Shown: positions 36,169 to 45,427 of the stretch, in pieces
How positions within the stretch are numbered: the stretch's first letter is position 1
Layout: every line of letters begins with the position of its first letter
NCBI RefSeq assembly: GCF_009768975.1
Contig: NZ_CP035733.1
Span: 1,798,001-1,862,000, forward strand
DNA: 64,000 bases
Origin: Sphingorhabdus lacus
Lineage (GTDB): Bacteria; Pseudomonadota; Alphaproteobacteria; Sphingomonadales; Sphingomonadaceae
Direction: 5' to 3'
Notes under the pieces: generated by a model
The model's input: only the letters and a program-made list of their open reading frames with translations
Told to the model about the DNA's origin: nothing
Databases searched by the model: none
Program-made: the position numbers and the translations under genes

Positions 36169-38283
36169 TCAATTACCGTTGCGCGGCACCCGGTTAAACC
36201 AGCGACGCGCAAACAGCTTCTCGCCGTTCAGCGTCGCTTCGATCCCTTCCTCGACAATGAATTCGCGAGGTGTGCTCGTCATCGTGGTTTCGACGCGGGC
36301 TACAGCTTTCCAGCCCTCACGCTCGGAGCCTCCTTCGGAAGAGAAGGCGATACGATAGGAGTTGACATCGCCGTCGTTGACAGTTGCATCGATCGAGAGC
36401 GAATCTCCGATACGCATTCCAATCGGTTCCAGCAGTTCAAGCTCCAACGGCTGCGAAGCCGTGAATACAGCCTGGCGATTGCCCGGCGATCCATTGATGC
36501 GTGTTGGACGTTCAACCACGGACTCCCCTTGGACCGGCCGACCCGCAGCCTGCGGCAAAGTGGGGATCGGCATTTTCGCTTCGCTACTTCTCGCGGGACG
36601 GATCGGCAGATCGAGTTTCGATATGCCCGTAACCACTTGCAGGTTCACTGCCTCGGGAGTCGGCCAAACTATTGGCCATTGGTTCTGCGAGACGGAGAGA
36701 CGAATTCTCGATCCCTTCTTCACACGTCGCGAAGTGTGATTGAGCACCAACACTTGTGCATGTTCCACTCCCGGTGCGATAGGCAGAAACGCCGTGTGGT
36801 CGGCATTGTGTGCAAGGTTACGGACTCCATAGGTTAAAAGCCAGGAGCGACCATCCGGCGTGACTTCGTTCAGCCTCGCCGAAATCTTAGCCACGGCCTT
36901 GTCTGAGACAAACCTCAGCTGGAGCATTGGTTGTCCGACGATATCGATGTCCTGCGCAAGAGGAGCTGTTTCGAAAATTAACGAGCGATCGTCGTCAACC
37001 GATTGTTCGCTCGGCGCTTGCGATGCCATGTCCATCGGCGAAAGCAGCGGAATGCCGGTCCCGATTGTGACATCGCCTGGGACATCGCGTTTATCCCGAC
37101 GCATTTGGCGGCGGCTCAGCGAGCCGTCGGCACTCAGAACATAATTGGCTGCTTGCGATCTTGCCGGCGGCCATGTCTCGTCGGCGACCCAGCGGCCGGG
37201 AATATTGCCGGGATAGCTTTGCGCCGTGGTCGCCTCGGCTACGTACGAGCGCAACATTGGTTCGTTCATGATTCCGTTATCATGACCGTTGAGCCAGTGA
37301 TCCCACCATCTCGTCTCCTCGACAGCCCAGTCGATCTTTGGCCCAGGATCACCGCCCTGCGGCCATTGGTGCCCCCAAGGGCCGATTATTCCCTTGCGCG
37401 GACTTGAGAGTCGCTCGAGCACGCGGGGCACGGTGTTGATATATGAATCTTCGAGCCCGCCGACCGCGTAAACGGCACATTGTACCTTTGAATAGTCGGT
37501 GAGAATGCGGTTGCGCCAATATTCGTCCACCAATTGGTGGCGCATCCATTCGGAAACGAGTGGAATTTGAGCCTCCAGCCTTTCGAGCCACATTTCCTGC
37601 CAACGATCCCCGACTATGGCGGGATCGGGCGGATTGGTCATAACCCTCTTCCAGAGAGTACCCCAAATGACCTTTTCGTTGAGGATGCAGCCGCCAAGCG
37701 TGTGCACGTCATCGGTGTAGCCGTTTTCCGTCCCCATAGCCGCAATAATAGCTTTGAGTTCAGGAATAGCTTTTGCTGCGGCCTGATATGCAGTAATCGC
37801 GCTATACGATATTCCCCGCATCCCTACATTGCCATTGCACCAAGGCTGCTGCGATATCCACCGTATGACGGGACCAGCGTCGGTTTGTTCCGGAAGGTCA
37901 TATTCGTTGACAATAATCCCGCCAGATTCACCCGTACCGCGAACATCGACCCTAACCAGCGCGAAGCCTCGAGGAACCAACCATGCGGCCGTCCGGTCGT
38001 CGCCGCGCCGCGGCCCTCTTCGCTTGGTGTAGCCATGATAGTCGAGAATGGCCCCTACAGGTTTTGTTTCCGCATCTTCGGGCAAGATGATGCGTGCGGC
38101 CAGTTTCACGCCGTCGGGCATTTCTATCCAAGTATTTTCTATAACTCTGATCTTACGCTCGGCAGGCGGCACCCACACGTCTGTGTCGGCCCAGGCTGGT
38201 CGGTACCAACCGCCAATCGCGGAGAACGCTCCGACCGTCGCGATAAATTCCCTCCTGCTTCTTCTCAATCCCGACATGTCCAT
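36169..38283 (-). CDS. Tat-exported CocE/NonD family hydrolase (peptidase S15-like)
   Basis: A 704-residue hydrolase. The N-terminus SGLRRSRREFIATVGA is a twin-arginine signal ending near PAWA. The alpha/beta domain has the nucleophile in GISYSA, the Asp in GGLEDSYINT and the His in GPWGHQWP; a C-terminal jelly-roll domain follows from about residue 430. CocE/NonD enzymes cleave esters and acyl-amino-acid bonds (cocaine esterase, alpha-amino-acid ester hydrolase, X-prolyl peptidases). GGAGGAGGGG lies directly upstream: ATG 38283 is used, ATG 38277 (better spacing to AGGAGG) is equally possible. It is 61 bp after a homologous gene, and the two share order and domains, indicating duplication with diverged specificity. 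Confidence 0.82.
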   Translation of the reverse strand: MDMSGLRRSRREFIATVGAFSAIGGWYRPAWADTDVWVPPAERKIRVIENTWIEMPDGVKLAARIILPEDAETKPVGAILDYHGYTKRRGPRRGDDRTAAWLVPRGFALVRVDVRGTGESGGIIVNEYDLPEQTDAGPVIRWISQQPWCNGNVGMRGISYSAITAYQAAAKAIPELKAIIAAMGTENGYTDDVHTLGGCILNEKVIWGTLWKRVMTNPPDPAIVGDRWQEMWLERLEAQIPLVSEWMRHQLVDEYWRNRILTDYSKVQCAVYAVGGLEDSYINTVPRVLERLSSPRKGIIGPWGHQWPQGGDPGPKIDWAVEETRWWDHWLNGHDNGIMNEPMLRSYVAEATTAQSYPGNIPGRWVADETWPPARSQAANYVLSADGSLSRRQMRRDKRDVPGDVTIGTGIPLLSPMDMASQAPSEQSVDDDRSLIFETAPLAQDIDIVGQPMLQLRFVSDKAVAKISARLNEVTPDGRSWLLTYGVRNLAHNADHTAFLPIAPGVEHAQVLVLNHTSRRVKKGSRIRLSVSQNQWPIVWPTPEAVNLQVVTGISKLDLPIRPARSSEAKMPIPTLPQAAGRPVQGESVVERPTRINGSPGNRQAVFTASQPLELELLEPIGMRIGDSLSIDATVNDGDVNSYRIAFSSEGGSEREGWKAVARVETTMTSTPREFIVEEGIEATLNGEKLFARRWFNRVPRNGN

Positions 38284-38344
38284 CCCCTCCTCCGAATGCC
38301 TAGCTTCGATTAACGCTCCGTCGCGACAAAGCTGACTTGACACA

Positions 38345-40486
38345 CTATTGAAAATCGCGCGGGACGCGCTCATTCCATTCGCGTTCACGAACTACCTTGC
38401 CGTCCCTCAATAGTTGACGGACATGCCGATAATGGAAGGCCTCGGCATCGCTCTTGAGCTCCGTCGTGCCGCGCCATTCGACGTCATGCCCCTGCCATTT
38501 GCTTTTCATGAACGATCGGCCAACAAAGCTGGCTTTCGCCGGATCATCATCGGCAACGGAAAATTCGACTGATACGTCCTCCCCGTCAGGGCTGGCCCAC
38601 TGATAACCGCGTGTGACGGTCGTCGTCCGCTTCAGATCGTCGCGCAGGATTTGACTTCTGACCGGGCCGTTCCAGGTCGTTTCAGCATGGCCGCTGCCTG
38701 CTGCTTCCGCTTCAGCCACTGTTAGATTGCGGCTACCCATGTCGGCCGCCGCCTTTTCGGCGGCTTCGGGCGCTTGCGGCGGAATGACCGGCAGCGCGAG
38801 CGTCGAGCCGCCCTCCCCCACGCCGAGCGTCATCACCAGCGGCTTCGCAGACGGCCAATAGGACGGGAACAGGGCATTGGAGACCGAAATGCGCATGCGG
38901 TGACCAGGCTGGAAGATCCATGAGGTGGCGTGAAGTTTCACTTCCAAGGGATACCGGGTTCCGGGCACGAGTGGCTCCGGTTCGACAGATGATTGGCGTT
39001 GTGCGCCGTTCAACGCCCCGCCCGTGACCAGCGTTGTTGTCCCGTCAGGGGCTACGTCGGATAGCTTCACGAACCAGTTCGCATGATCAACATCGACTGA
39101 GGACAGCAGCGACGCGACCGGAGAGCCAAGAATCTGCAATTCACTCGTCAGCGGCGAGCTTTCATAAACGAGCGCTGTCGCGTCGCCCTCGCGCTGATCC
39201 GGAGACACATCGATCCAGCCCAATCCTGCGCCGACTCCCGTACTGGCAATCATGCGCAATCCGTGTTCCGAAGCCGGCCCCGCAATGGGCGCTAGGGCGT
39301 GGCTCTCGGTCAAAGAGAAGATCTGTGGCCGGATGGGCGGATTGTTCCAGCGCGCAATCGAACGCCACTCGCCAGGGATTTGCGAGCGCGAAATGATCGG
39401 GCGGTAGGGACGCCGCATGAAGACACTCACTTGCGGCTTTTCAAGCACGCCGTTCTGCTTGCCTTTCAGGAAGTAATCCCACCAATCGAGTGTTACTCGT
39501 CCAAGATCGGCGGTCGGCCCGGGATAATCCGAGCTGTGATTCCAGGGGCCGATCACCGCCCGCACAGGCCCGCGCGAGTTTTCCAAAGCGCGAATGGCCG
39601 CGTTTCGATAGGGATCATGCCACGCTCCGACCATCATTGTCGGCACATCACCTGCAGAGGGATTAAGATCACGGCGCAAGCCGCGGTGCCAGAACTCACC
39701 GTCCCTCTGTTGTCGCAGAAATGTAAGGCTCATCGGCTGCTGGTCGAATCGGTTTCGCAGGATTTCCTCATCGAACGGATCCTGATCCGGCGGTGTCACA
39801 AACAGCATGCTGTCGGCGGCGACTGTATAGTCGTCCAAATGAAGGATGCCAGAAGGATAGCGAACATCTTCGGAGTAAGTGTCTTCGGTCGCCATGAATG
39901 TGACGATGGCTTTGAGCGCAGCCGGTTTCCTGGCACCCACCAGCATGGCGGTGAACCCGCTCCACGAGGTCCCAAACATGCCTATGCGGCCGGTTGACCA
40001 AGGCTGGCTCGACAGCCAGTTCACGGCCTCAGCCGCATCATCAAGCTCGGTTTGGGAGTATTCCCGGTCTGCCAGCTTCCCTTCACTGACACCCGTTCCA
40101 CGAAGATTGAGATAGGCTACGACATAGCCTGCCTTGACGTAGTCGGCATACCAAGGGCGTCCGTGGCTTCCACAAGGACTAGCATATCCATCGACCGTGA
40201 GAAGAACTGGGAATCTCTCCTTCGGATGCGCCTTGGAAGGTTTGGCAACGCAGATTTCCAGTTGCACTCCATCCTTCATCACAATCTTTTGGCGCAAGAA
40301 GCTAGCTTGCGGGGCATCTTTGGCACTGGCATAGGACGTGGTAAGGACCGCAAACGCTGCCGCGAAACCCAGAATTGTAAGACTCATTTTACGAGAACTG
40401 CCCGTAACCAGCCCGCACGGTTCGATCTCGCGCTTCTGTAGCTTCTGATCGCCGTCACTTGCCGAGACAGCAATTTCTCTCGCCAT
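38345..40486 (-). CDS. exported CocE/NonD family hydrolase (peptidase S15-like)
   Basis: A 713-residue hydrolase with nucleophile in GTSWSG, Asp in GAWHDPYRNA, His in GPWNHSSDYP, and the C-terminal jelly-roll domain (LEVKLHATSWIFQPGHRMRI). A hydrophobic signal (MSLTILGFAAAFAVL...YASA) begins only at residue 34, so the 33 residues before it are unusual; ATG 40486 has a clear GGAGG seven bases upstream while ATG 40387 has none, so I keep the longer form. It heads the operon CocE-CocE-alpha/beta hydrolase. The promoter contains a TetR-type palindrome 50 bp upstream of the ATG. It probably releases an acid or amine part from an imported ester or amide in the periplasm. Confidence 0.82.
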   Translation of the reverse strand: MAREIAVSASDGDQKLQKREIEPCGLVTGSSRKMSLTILGFAAAFAVLTTSYASAKDAPQASFLRQKIVMKDGVQLEICVAKPSKAHPKERFPVLLTVDGYASPCGSHGRPWYADYVKAGYVVAYLNLRGTGVSEGKLADREYSQTELDDAAEAVNWLSSQPWSTGRIGMFGTSWSGFTAMLVGARKPAALKAIVTFMATEDTYSEDVRYPSGILHLDDYTVAADSMLFVTPPDQDPFDEEILRNRFDQQPMSLTFLRQQRDGEFWHRGLRRDLNPSAGDVPTMMVGAWHDPYRNAAIRALENSRGPVRAVIGPWNHSSDYPGPTADLGRVTLDWWDYFLKGKQNGVLEKPQVSVFMRRPYRPIISRSQIPGEWRSIARWNNPPIRPQIFSLTESHALAPIAGPASEHGLRMIASTGVGAGLGWIDVSPDQREGDATALVYESSPLTSELQILGSPVASLLSSVDVDHANWFVKLSDVAPDGTTTLVTGGALNGAQRQSSVEPEPLVPGTRYPLEVKLHATSWIFQPGHRMRISVSNALFPSYWPSAKPLVMTLGVGEGGSTLALPVIPPQAPEAAEKAAADMGSRNLTVAEAEAAGSGHAETTWNGPVRSQILRDDLKRTTTVTRGYQWASPDGEDVSVEFSVADDDPAKASFVGRSFMKSKWQGHDVEWRGTTELKSDAEAFHYRHVRQLLRDGKVVREREWNERVPRDFQ

Positions 40487-40535
40487 TGTCCGTCCTCCGC
40501 TCTGTGAATGGCCGAATCATGCAGCCTTGACCCTA

Positions 40536-40553
40536 CCATACAGTTCTGTACTG
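40536..40553. promoter_or_regulatory. TetR-type operator candidate T1
   Basis: CCATACAGTTCTGTACTG, with perfect core TACAG-TT-CTGTA, 50 bp from the ATG of the first CocE-like gene and about 147 bp before the divergent LamG-like gene. It is one of four near-identical sites (T1-T4; consensus CCATACAGTTSTGTATGG). Confidence 0.65.
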
Positions 40554-40699
40554 TAATGCCAAGCGCGATGAATTCGGGTATCGTCAATATCTCCGGGGGA
40601 GCAGATCCAGAGCCTCCCACTGGCGTCAAATCTCAAAGTCTCGGTGCAACGACCAAGCCACGCCCGCAAGTATTCACCGCATCCGAAGGAGTTTGTTGA

Positions 40700-41452
40700 G
40701 TGCACAGAAGTTTTCGACCAATCTCCTGCCTGATCGCCGGGACGGTTGCTGTCTCAGTTGCTGGCGCTGCGTCGGGCGGAACCAAGGCAGTTTTAGACGT
40801 CAGGCGCCTAACGTTGCAAAACGTCGGCGCTGAGAATACGGAGTATCGGGACCGCAGAGCCCTTAGACTCATCGTTTCTCCTGAAGCGGAAGCAGCTGAT
40901 ATCGACGCGACCTTCGCGGTGCTTCCCTATCCACCGATCAGAGATTTTGTAATTGAAGCGGATGTGGCGGGAATCCCCGTAGCCGCGGAAACCACCGCCA
41001 GAGGGTTTGTTGGTATTGCTTTCCACATCGCCGAAGATCGGAACAGTTTCGAAGCCATATACCTGAGGCCGACCAACGGCCGCGCAGACGATCAGGTGCG
41101 CCGGAATCGCGCCATCCAGTACATCTCCCATCCAGACTACCCTTGGCACAGGTTGCGGATTGAAGCTCCGGGGCAGTTTGAGTCCTATGTGGATCTCGAG
41201 CCGGGTCGATGGACTCGCATGAAGATCGTGGTCGTGGGTGCGCGCGCCAGCCTATTCGTCAACGACGCAAAGCAACCGAACCTGATCGTCAACAACCTCA
41301 AACTTGGCGAGCGTTCGGGGCGAGTTGGTCTGTGGGTCGGACCAGGTTCGATCGCTCACTTCTCAAACGTTGTTATCAAGCCGATTTCTGCGCTATCAAA
41401 GCCGCATGAGCTGACAAAAGACAGCGAGCTAACGTCTGCCTTCGTCCGTTAA
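40700..41452 (+). CDS. secreted LamG/DUF1080-like (concanavalin A-fold) protein
   Basis: A 250-residue protein with a signal peptide of about 24-26 residues and a single beta-sandwich domain. Typical strands are FVIEADVAGIPV, FVGIAFHIAEDRNSFEAIYLRPTNGR and WTRMKIVVVGARASLFVND, ending GRVGLWVGPGSIAHFSNVVIKP, which is the jelly-roll layout of LamG/DUF1080 domains that bind or process sugars and other ligands. GTG 40700 has AAGGAG eight bases upstream. It is divergent from the CocE operon and convergent with the sulfotransferase gene with an 8-bp gap. No catalytic residues can be assigned; a binding role in the periplasm is plausible. Confidence 0.65.
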   Translation: MHRSFRPISCLIAGTVAVSVAGAASGGTKAVLDVRRLTLQNVGAENTEYRDRRALRLIVSPEAEAADIDATFAVLPYPPIRDFVIEADVAGIPVAAETTARGFVGIAFHIAEDRNSFEAIYLRPTNGRADDQVRRNRAIQYISHPDYPWHRLRIEAPGQFESYVDLEPGRWTRMKIVVVGARASLFVNDAKQPNLIVNNLKLGERSGRVGLWVGPGSIAHFSNVVIKPISALSKPHELTKDSELTSAFVR

Positions 41453-41460
41453 ACGGGACA

Positions 41461-42831
41461 TCATTCTGTTGTGAGGCCTTCTGCCAGCATTGCCTTGCGC
41501 ATCGGCTCCAGATAGGGAGCAAAATCGTGCCATCCGCTCAACCCTCTCGTATGAATGGGCTCCCTGATCTGGGCCGCGCTGTGCGAGGTGTTCGCAGTTG
41601 CCCCCTTGTGCGGTGACAGGCAATCATCATGCCAGTCGAGGCCACAGGCAGCGACGAGTTCGCGGATGCTGGTTGTCGGATTGCGCACCAAATCATCATA
41701 GAAAACATGGTGAATCCTGCCGGGCAGTTCGCGGCTCCAGTGGTCCATCAGCATATGGAATGCAGCGATGTAGCGCCCAAGCTCAACCTGATCATAGGAA
41801 AAAGGATAGCCTTGTACGAACAGCGTCTTGAACATGCCCCAGCCCACCGCAAGTGGCGGCTTGTAGACATGTACGATGCGCGCACGTGGCAAAGCTTTGG
41901 CGATGAGCCCGATGTAAAGATAATTGAGCGGCAGTTTGTCGATAATATGCAGTGACGGGTTCCGGCCTGCCGATGCGAGCTCGTGATAGAACTCGCCCAA
42001 CATGACTGGATCCAACGTCTTGCTGAACGGGATCAAGGCATGTTTGCCGCCCCCCCGGAATCCACTCGCTTTTGCGCAATGCTCCAGCGCGCGCGCGAAG
42101 GCCGACATCTCTCCACCAGATACGACTTGGGGATGAGCTTCAAGAATGCGCTCTATCAGGGTCGTCCCCGAGCGTGGCAGGCCAAGTACAAAGATCGGCG
42201 CAGCACCGGAAAAGCCCTCGCCCATCGACGCCAAGGCGCAACTAGTAAAGGTGCTGCGAATGGCCGCTAGCGCCGCGAGATCATCGTCAATGTCATAATC
42301 CAGATGGCATCGCCGCAACTTGGTGGCTGCGTCCAAGGCAGCAAAGGCCTGGGCAACATGACCAAGGTCTTCCCGCTCTTTCGCAAGCGCATAAAGCAGC
42401 CGCATCCGATGCTGCCAAGCCGAGTGTTCACCGGCGAGTGCTGTCTCGATCTGCGCAACGTGATTGCGAACGCTTGTTTGGCGTCTGAGATGACTTCGAT
42501 TCAACCACGCTTCGCTATCTGCAGGGTCCACCGCTATGACAGCATCATAGTCCTTTTCGGCAGCTTCCAGCTCACCAAGAAAGCGAGCCGTCGCCGCGCG
42601 ATTGAAACGCACGCCGATTAAACCGGGTTCATGGCTCAGCGCCTGATCATAAAAGCTATTCGCCAGATTATAACCGCCAGCAGCCGATGCCAAATCACCT
42701 GCAGTCGCTGCTACCCGCGCGTCTGCTGCCAGGATCTCGAACGATTGCGTGAGGTAGGCGATGGCCAGATCGGGCCGTTCGTGGGCTAGGGCGCTGCGCG
42801 CCTGCTCCAGTACGGCCCGCTCCGCGCTCAC
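41461..42831 (-). CDS. TPR-containing sulfotransferase family protein
   Basis: A 456-residue protein: four to five TPR-like helix pairs in the first 200 residues, then a sulfotransferase domain with the 5'-phosphosulfate loop LPRSGTTLIERIL (218-230) and the core HIIDKLPLNYLYIGLI, and a 3'-phosphate-binding-type segment near RIVHVYKPP. It should transfer sulfate from PAPS to a hydroxyl or amine. The GTG start (42831) overlaps the TonB receptor stop in GTGA, so synthesis is coupled to the receptor. This receptor-sulfotransferase pairing recurs, to my recollection, in sphingomonads, with no established function; modification of the receptor or of its ligand are both possible. Confidence 0.82.
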   Translation of the reverse strand: MSAERAVLEQARSALAHERPDLAIAYLTQSFEILAADARVAATAGDLASAAGGYNLANSFYDQALSHEPGLIGVRFNRAATARFLGELEAAEKDYDAVIAVDPADSEAWLNRSHLRRQTSVRNHVAQIETALAGEHSAWQHRMRLLYALAKEREDLGHVAQAFAALDAATKLRRCHLDYDIDDDLAALAAIRSTFTSCALASMGEGFSGAAPIFVLGLPRSGTTLIERILEAHPQVVSGGEMSAFARALEHCAKASGFRGGGKHALIPFSKTLDPVMLGEFYHELASAGRNPSLHIIDKLPLNYLYIGLIAKALPRARIVHVYKPPLAVGWGMFKTLFVQGYPFSYDQVELGRYIAAFHMLMDHWSRELPGRIHHVFYDDLVRNPTTSIRELVAACGLDWHDDCLSPHKGATANTSHSAAQIREPIHTRGLSGWHDFAPYLEPMRKAMLAEGLTTE

Positions 42832-45299
42832 TTTCGTAACGTCAAGCGAATTCCCACCGTACGAGGTCGTGCGATATAATCGCCTCGATACAATGCCCGG
42901 ATGTTTGGCGGCGTGAGATTATTTCCCGCGGTTTTGGCAGAGATTCCATCAACGTCAAAAAGGTTCGTTGCAAATATTTGCATGCGTATCGCGGAATTCC
43001 AGTCATAAGCGATCGACATGTTCGTCATAGCAAAACCATCGAGTTTGGCAAATCCCGGCGAATTGGGGTCGAGGCTTGACAACACATCGCCGCGAAGGTT
43101 CACATCAGCGTGAATATCTATCGTCCGAACTCGATCACTGCCCAACGGAATTGCAACATCAATGGCCGCCCCGACTTGATGCCGGGCAGATCCTGGCAGT
43201 CGGGTGCCAACAGGAGCCGTAAAATTGCGCCCACCAAAGGCAATTGGACCAATGGCTTCGGTTGTCTTGGCATCGGTATAGGCGTAGGAAATCGATGCAG
43301 TGACCATCGAGCTCGGGCGCAACTGAGCCTCGAATTCTATTCCTTGCGATCTGGCACGGCTACCGTTGACCACAGTGGGAGTACCGGCCCGCGATCCAAT
43401 TTCGATCTGGATATCGCTCCAGTCAATGCGAAAAGCAGCGAGCGAATAGCTAACAGCACGATCTAACAGCTGCCCTTTGATACCGAGTTCATAGTTATTA
43501 GCGCTATCTGGACCATAGTTAAGGAAGGTACCTGGATCACATGCAGGACAAGACCGAGGCCCGATGGGATAGGCGTTGGCGCCGCCCGAGCGGAAGCCCT
43601 GGCTAAAGGTAAAATATGCCAACTGCTCGCCAAATTCGTAAGACGCATTTCCTTTAACAATAATCTTGGTGTCCGATCGCGAACCTGAACCTTGTGACGT
43701 ACCGTTTGCCAGATAGTTGGGATCGCTGGACGCACCATCACCGCCAAAAAACCCCAATGTGGGAAAAGTCTGAACTGTGCTCTGCCGGAATTTCTGATTA
43801 AATACACGAATCCCGCCCGTAAATGAAAGGGCTGGTGTCGCATGCCAAGAAAATTCACCGAAACCCGCCAGTTCCTCAAAACGTACTCGACGATCAAAAG
43901 TGAAAGAAGTGTCGGGTGGATTCAGCGAGCCAGGCCGAACCCCTCCGAAGTAAAGGACCACGTCATTGGCATAGGTATCAAGGAAAACACCACTTCCTGG
44001 CAATGTCGAATAGGCAGCAAGTCCTGGCACGGTAGAGAAAGCGAATGTGCTCTGTTTACGGTTCTGGTAATATCCGCCAATCACATATTCGAAGGTGTCA
44101 CTATCTTTCGAAACCAGGCGCAACTCCTGCACAAATGAACGATCCTTGACTGTGTCATAGTTTGTGGTCGAAGCGCGTGGGTAATTTCCATAATACTGGA
44201 TAAACGCGTTGGCGATCTGGGAATTATCGAACAGGTCGTCGGAACGGCTGCGGGAATAGGATGTCGCGGAAGTCAGTGTCGCAAAACCGAAATCGACTGT
44301 GCCAGTAAGTGATGCAAGATCGGTATCTGTATCGATAGGGCTCACCGGGATTAGCTGGCGGTTTTCATAACCGGAATCGCCCGTGCGGAAAGGAAAGGCG
44401 TTCGCCTTGGTATTCTGATGCAAATAGCTAGCCTCGATATCCACGGAGTCGGATGGTTGCCAGCGAAGCGCCGCGCGGCCAAACCAGATTTTTGCCCAGT
44501 CGATATCATCAATTGCACGGGTCACAGCAGGACTGTTGAGCGGATCGGCCGGATTGGCCAGCACGACTTGTGCATCCGGATTGAACCTTATGTCTTTATC
44601 ATAAACATAAGCATTGGTGGCATTTATAACCCCAGCCTGATATTCGTACCCTCCGTTCAAGCGCAAGGCCAGCGTGGATCCAACCGGAATGTTAAGCATG
44701 GCATCGGCATCATATCCTGCTTTGCCGGCATGCCGCGTTGTCGACGCAGCCGCATTAACTTCATAATCAAAGCTGCCGACGTCAGGGCGATTTCGGATCA
44801 AACGGATGGTTCCGCCTACCGATCCTGCACCGAATAATGTGCCCTGCGGTCCGCGCAGCACTTCGACGCGCGCAATGTCACTTAACTTCAGGTTCGCGAA
44901 GACGGGGATGTCGTCAATATAGGTTGATGTTGCCGAACTTCCCAACTTGGGAAACGAGGTTCCGCCTCCCCCGATGGCATCAGTGGACACCCCGCGGATG
45001 ATGAAATTGTTGTTCGAGCCGTTGGCACGCGGCCCATAATCAACCGCAATTAGCCCGGGTGTGCTGTTCCGCAATCCAGCAAGATCAGTGACATTGGCTT
45101 TTTCAAGCGACTCTCCCGATACAGCGCTGATATTATATGGGATTTCAAACACAGTCTCCTCACGCCGAGTGGCCGTAACGACGATTTCACCTGCTTGATT
45201 GGCGTCATTGTCGCTGGATTCCTGCGCTTGCACCAGTTGCGGATTTATCAATGCCATTATGCTTGCCGTTTGCAGCAAAATTGACAGTTTCAGCTTCAT
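42828..45299 (-). CDS. TonB-dependent outer-membrane receptor
   Basis: An 823-residue receptor with a 25-residue signal peptide ending LVQA, a TonB-box-like GEIVVTATRR, a plug domain containing TYIDDIPVF and VEVLRGPQGTLFGAGSVGGTIRLI, and a barrel ending in VGIRLTLRK. ATG 45299 has GAGGAGGGG four to five bases upstream. The C-terminus ends in RK rather than an aromatic residue, unusual for outer-membrane barrels, and the last codons overlap the sulfotransferase start (GTGA). It is divergent from the Rieske oxygenase gene and shares with it the T2 palindrome, 49 bp from this ATG. It likely imports the compound handled by the co-regulated hydrolases and demethylase. Confidence 0.88.
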   Translation of the reverse strand: MKLKLSILLQTASIMALINPQLVQAQESSDNDANQAGEIVVTATRREETVFEIPYNISAVSGESLEKANVTDLAGLRNSTPGLIAVDYGPRANGSNNNFIIRGVSTDAIGGGGTSFPKLGSSATSTYIDDIPVFANLKLSDIARVEVLRGPQGTLFGAGSVGGTIRLIRNRPDVGSFDYEVNAAASTTRHAGKAGYDADAMLNIPVGSTLALRLNGGYEYQAGVINATNAYVYDKDIRFNPDAQVVLANPADPLNSPAVTRAIDDIDWAKIWFGRAALRWQPSDSVDIEASYLHQNTKANAFPFRTGDSGYENRQLIPVSPIDTDTDLASLTGTVDFGFATLTSATSYSRSRSDDLFDNSQIANAFIQYYGNYPRASTTNYDTVKDRSFVQELRLVSKDSDTFEYVIGGYYQNRKQSTFAFSTVPGLAAYSTLPGSGVFLDTYANDVVLYFGGVRPGSLNPPDTSFTFDRRVRFEELAGFGEFSWHATPALSFTGGIRVFNQKFRQSTVQTFPTLGFFGGDGASSDPNYLANGTSQGSGSRSDTKIIVKGNASYEFGEQLAYFTFSQGFRSGGANAYPIGPRSCPACDPGTFLNYGPDSANNYELGIKGQLLDRAVSYSLAAFRIDWSDIQIEIGSRAGTPTVVNGSRARSQGIEFEAQLRPSSMVTASISYAYTDAKTTEAIGPIAFGGRNFTAPVGTRLPGSARHQVGAAIDVAIPLGSDRVRTIDIHADVNLRGDVLSSLDPNSPGFAKLDGFAMTNMSIAYDWNSAIRMQIFATNLFDVDGISAKTAGNNLTPPNIRALYRGDYIARPRTVGIRLTLRK

Positions 45300-45347
45300 C
45301 GAACCCCTCCTCATTAATCCAGACGGCGCACCGCTCTCGAATCAAAA

Positions 45348-45365
45348 CCATACAGAACTGTATTG
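45348..45365. promoter_or_regulatory. TetR-type operator candidate T2
   Basis: CCATACAGAACTGTATTG, perfect core ATACAG-AA-CTGTAT; the opposite strand reads CAATACAGTTCTGTATGG. It lies 49 bp from the TonB receptor ATG and 63 bp from the Rieske oxygenase ATG, so it could control both divergent genes. Confidence 0.7.
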
Positions 45366-45427
45366 AATTGTTGACCCAGTGGCAATATGGAATATGAAGA
45401 GTGTTCAGCTTGGATTCGTGAGAGGTA

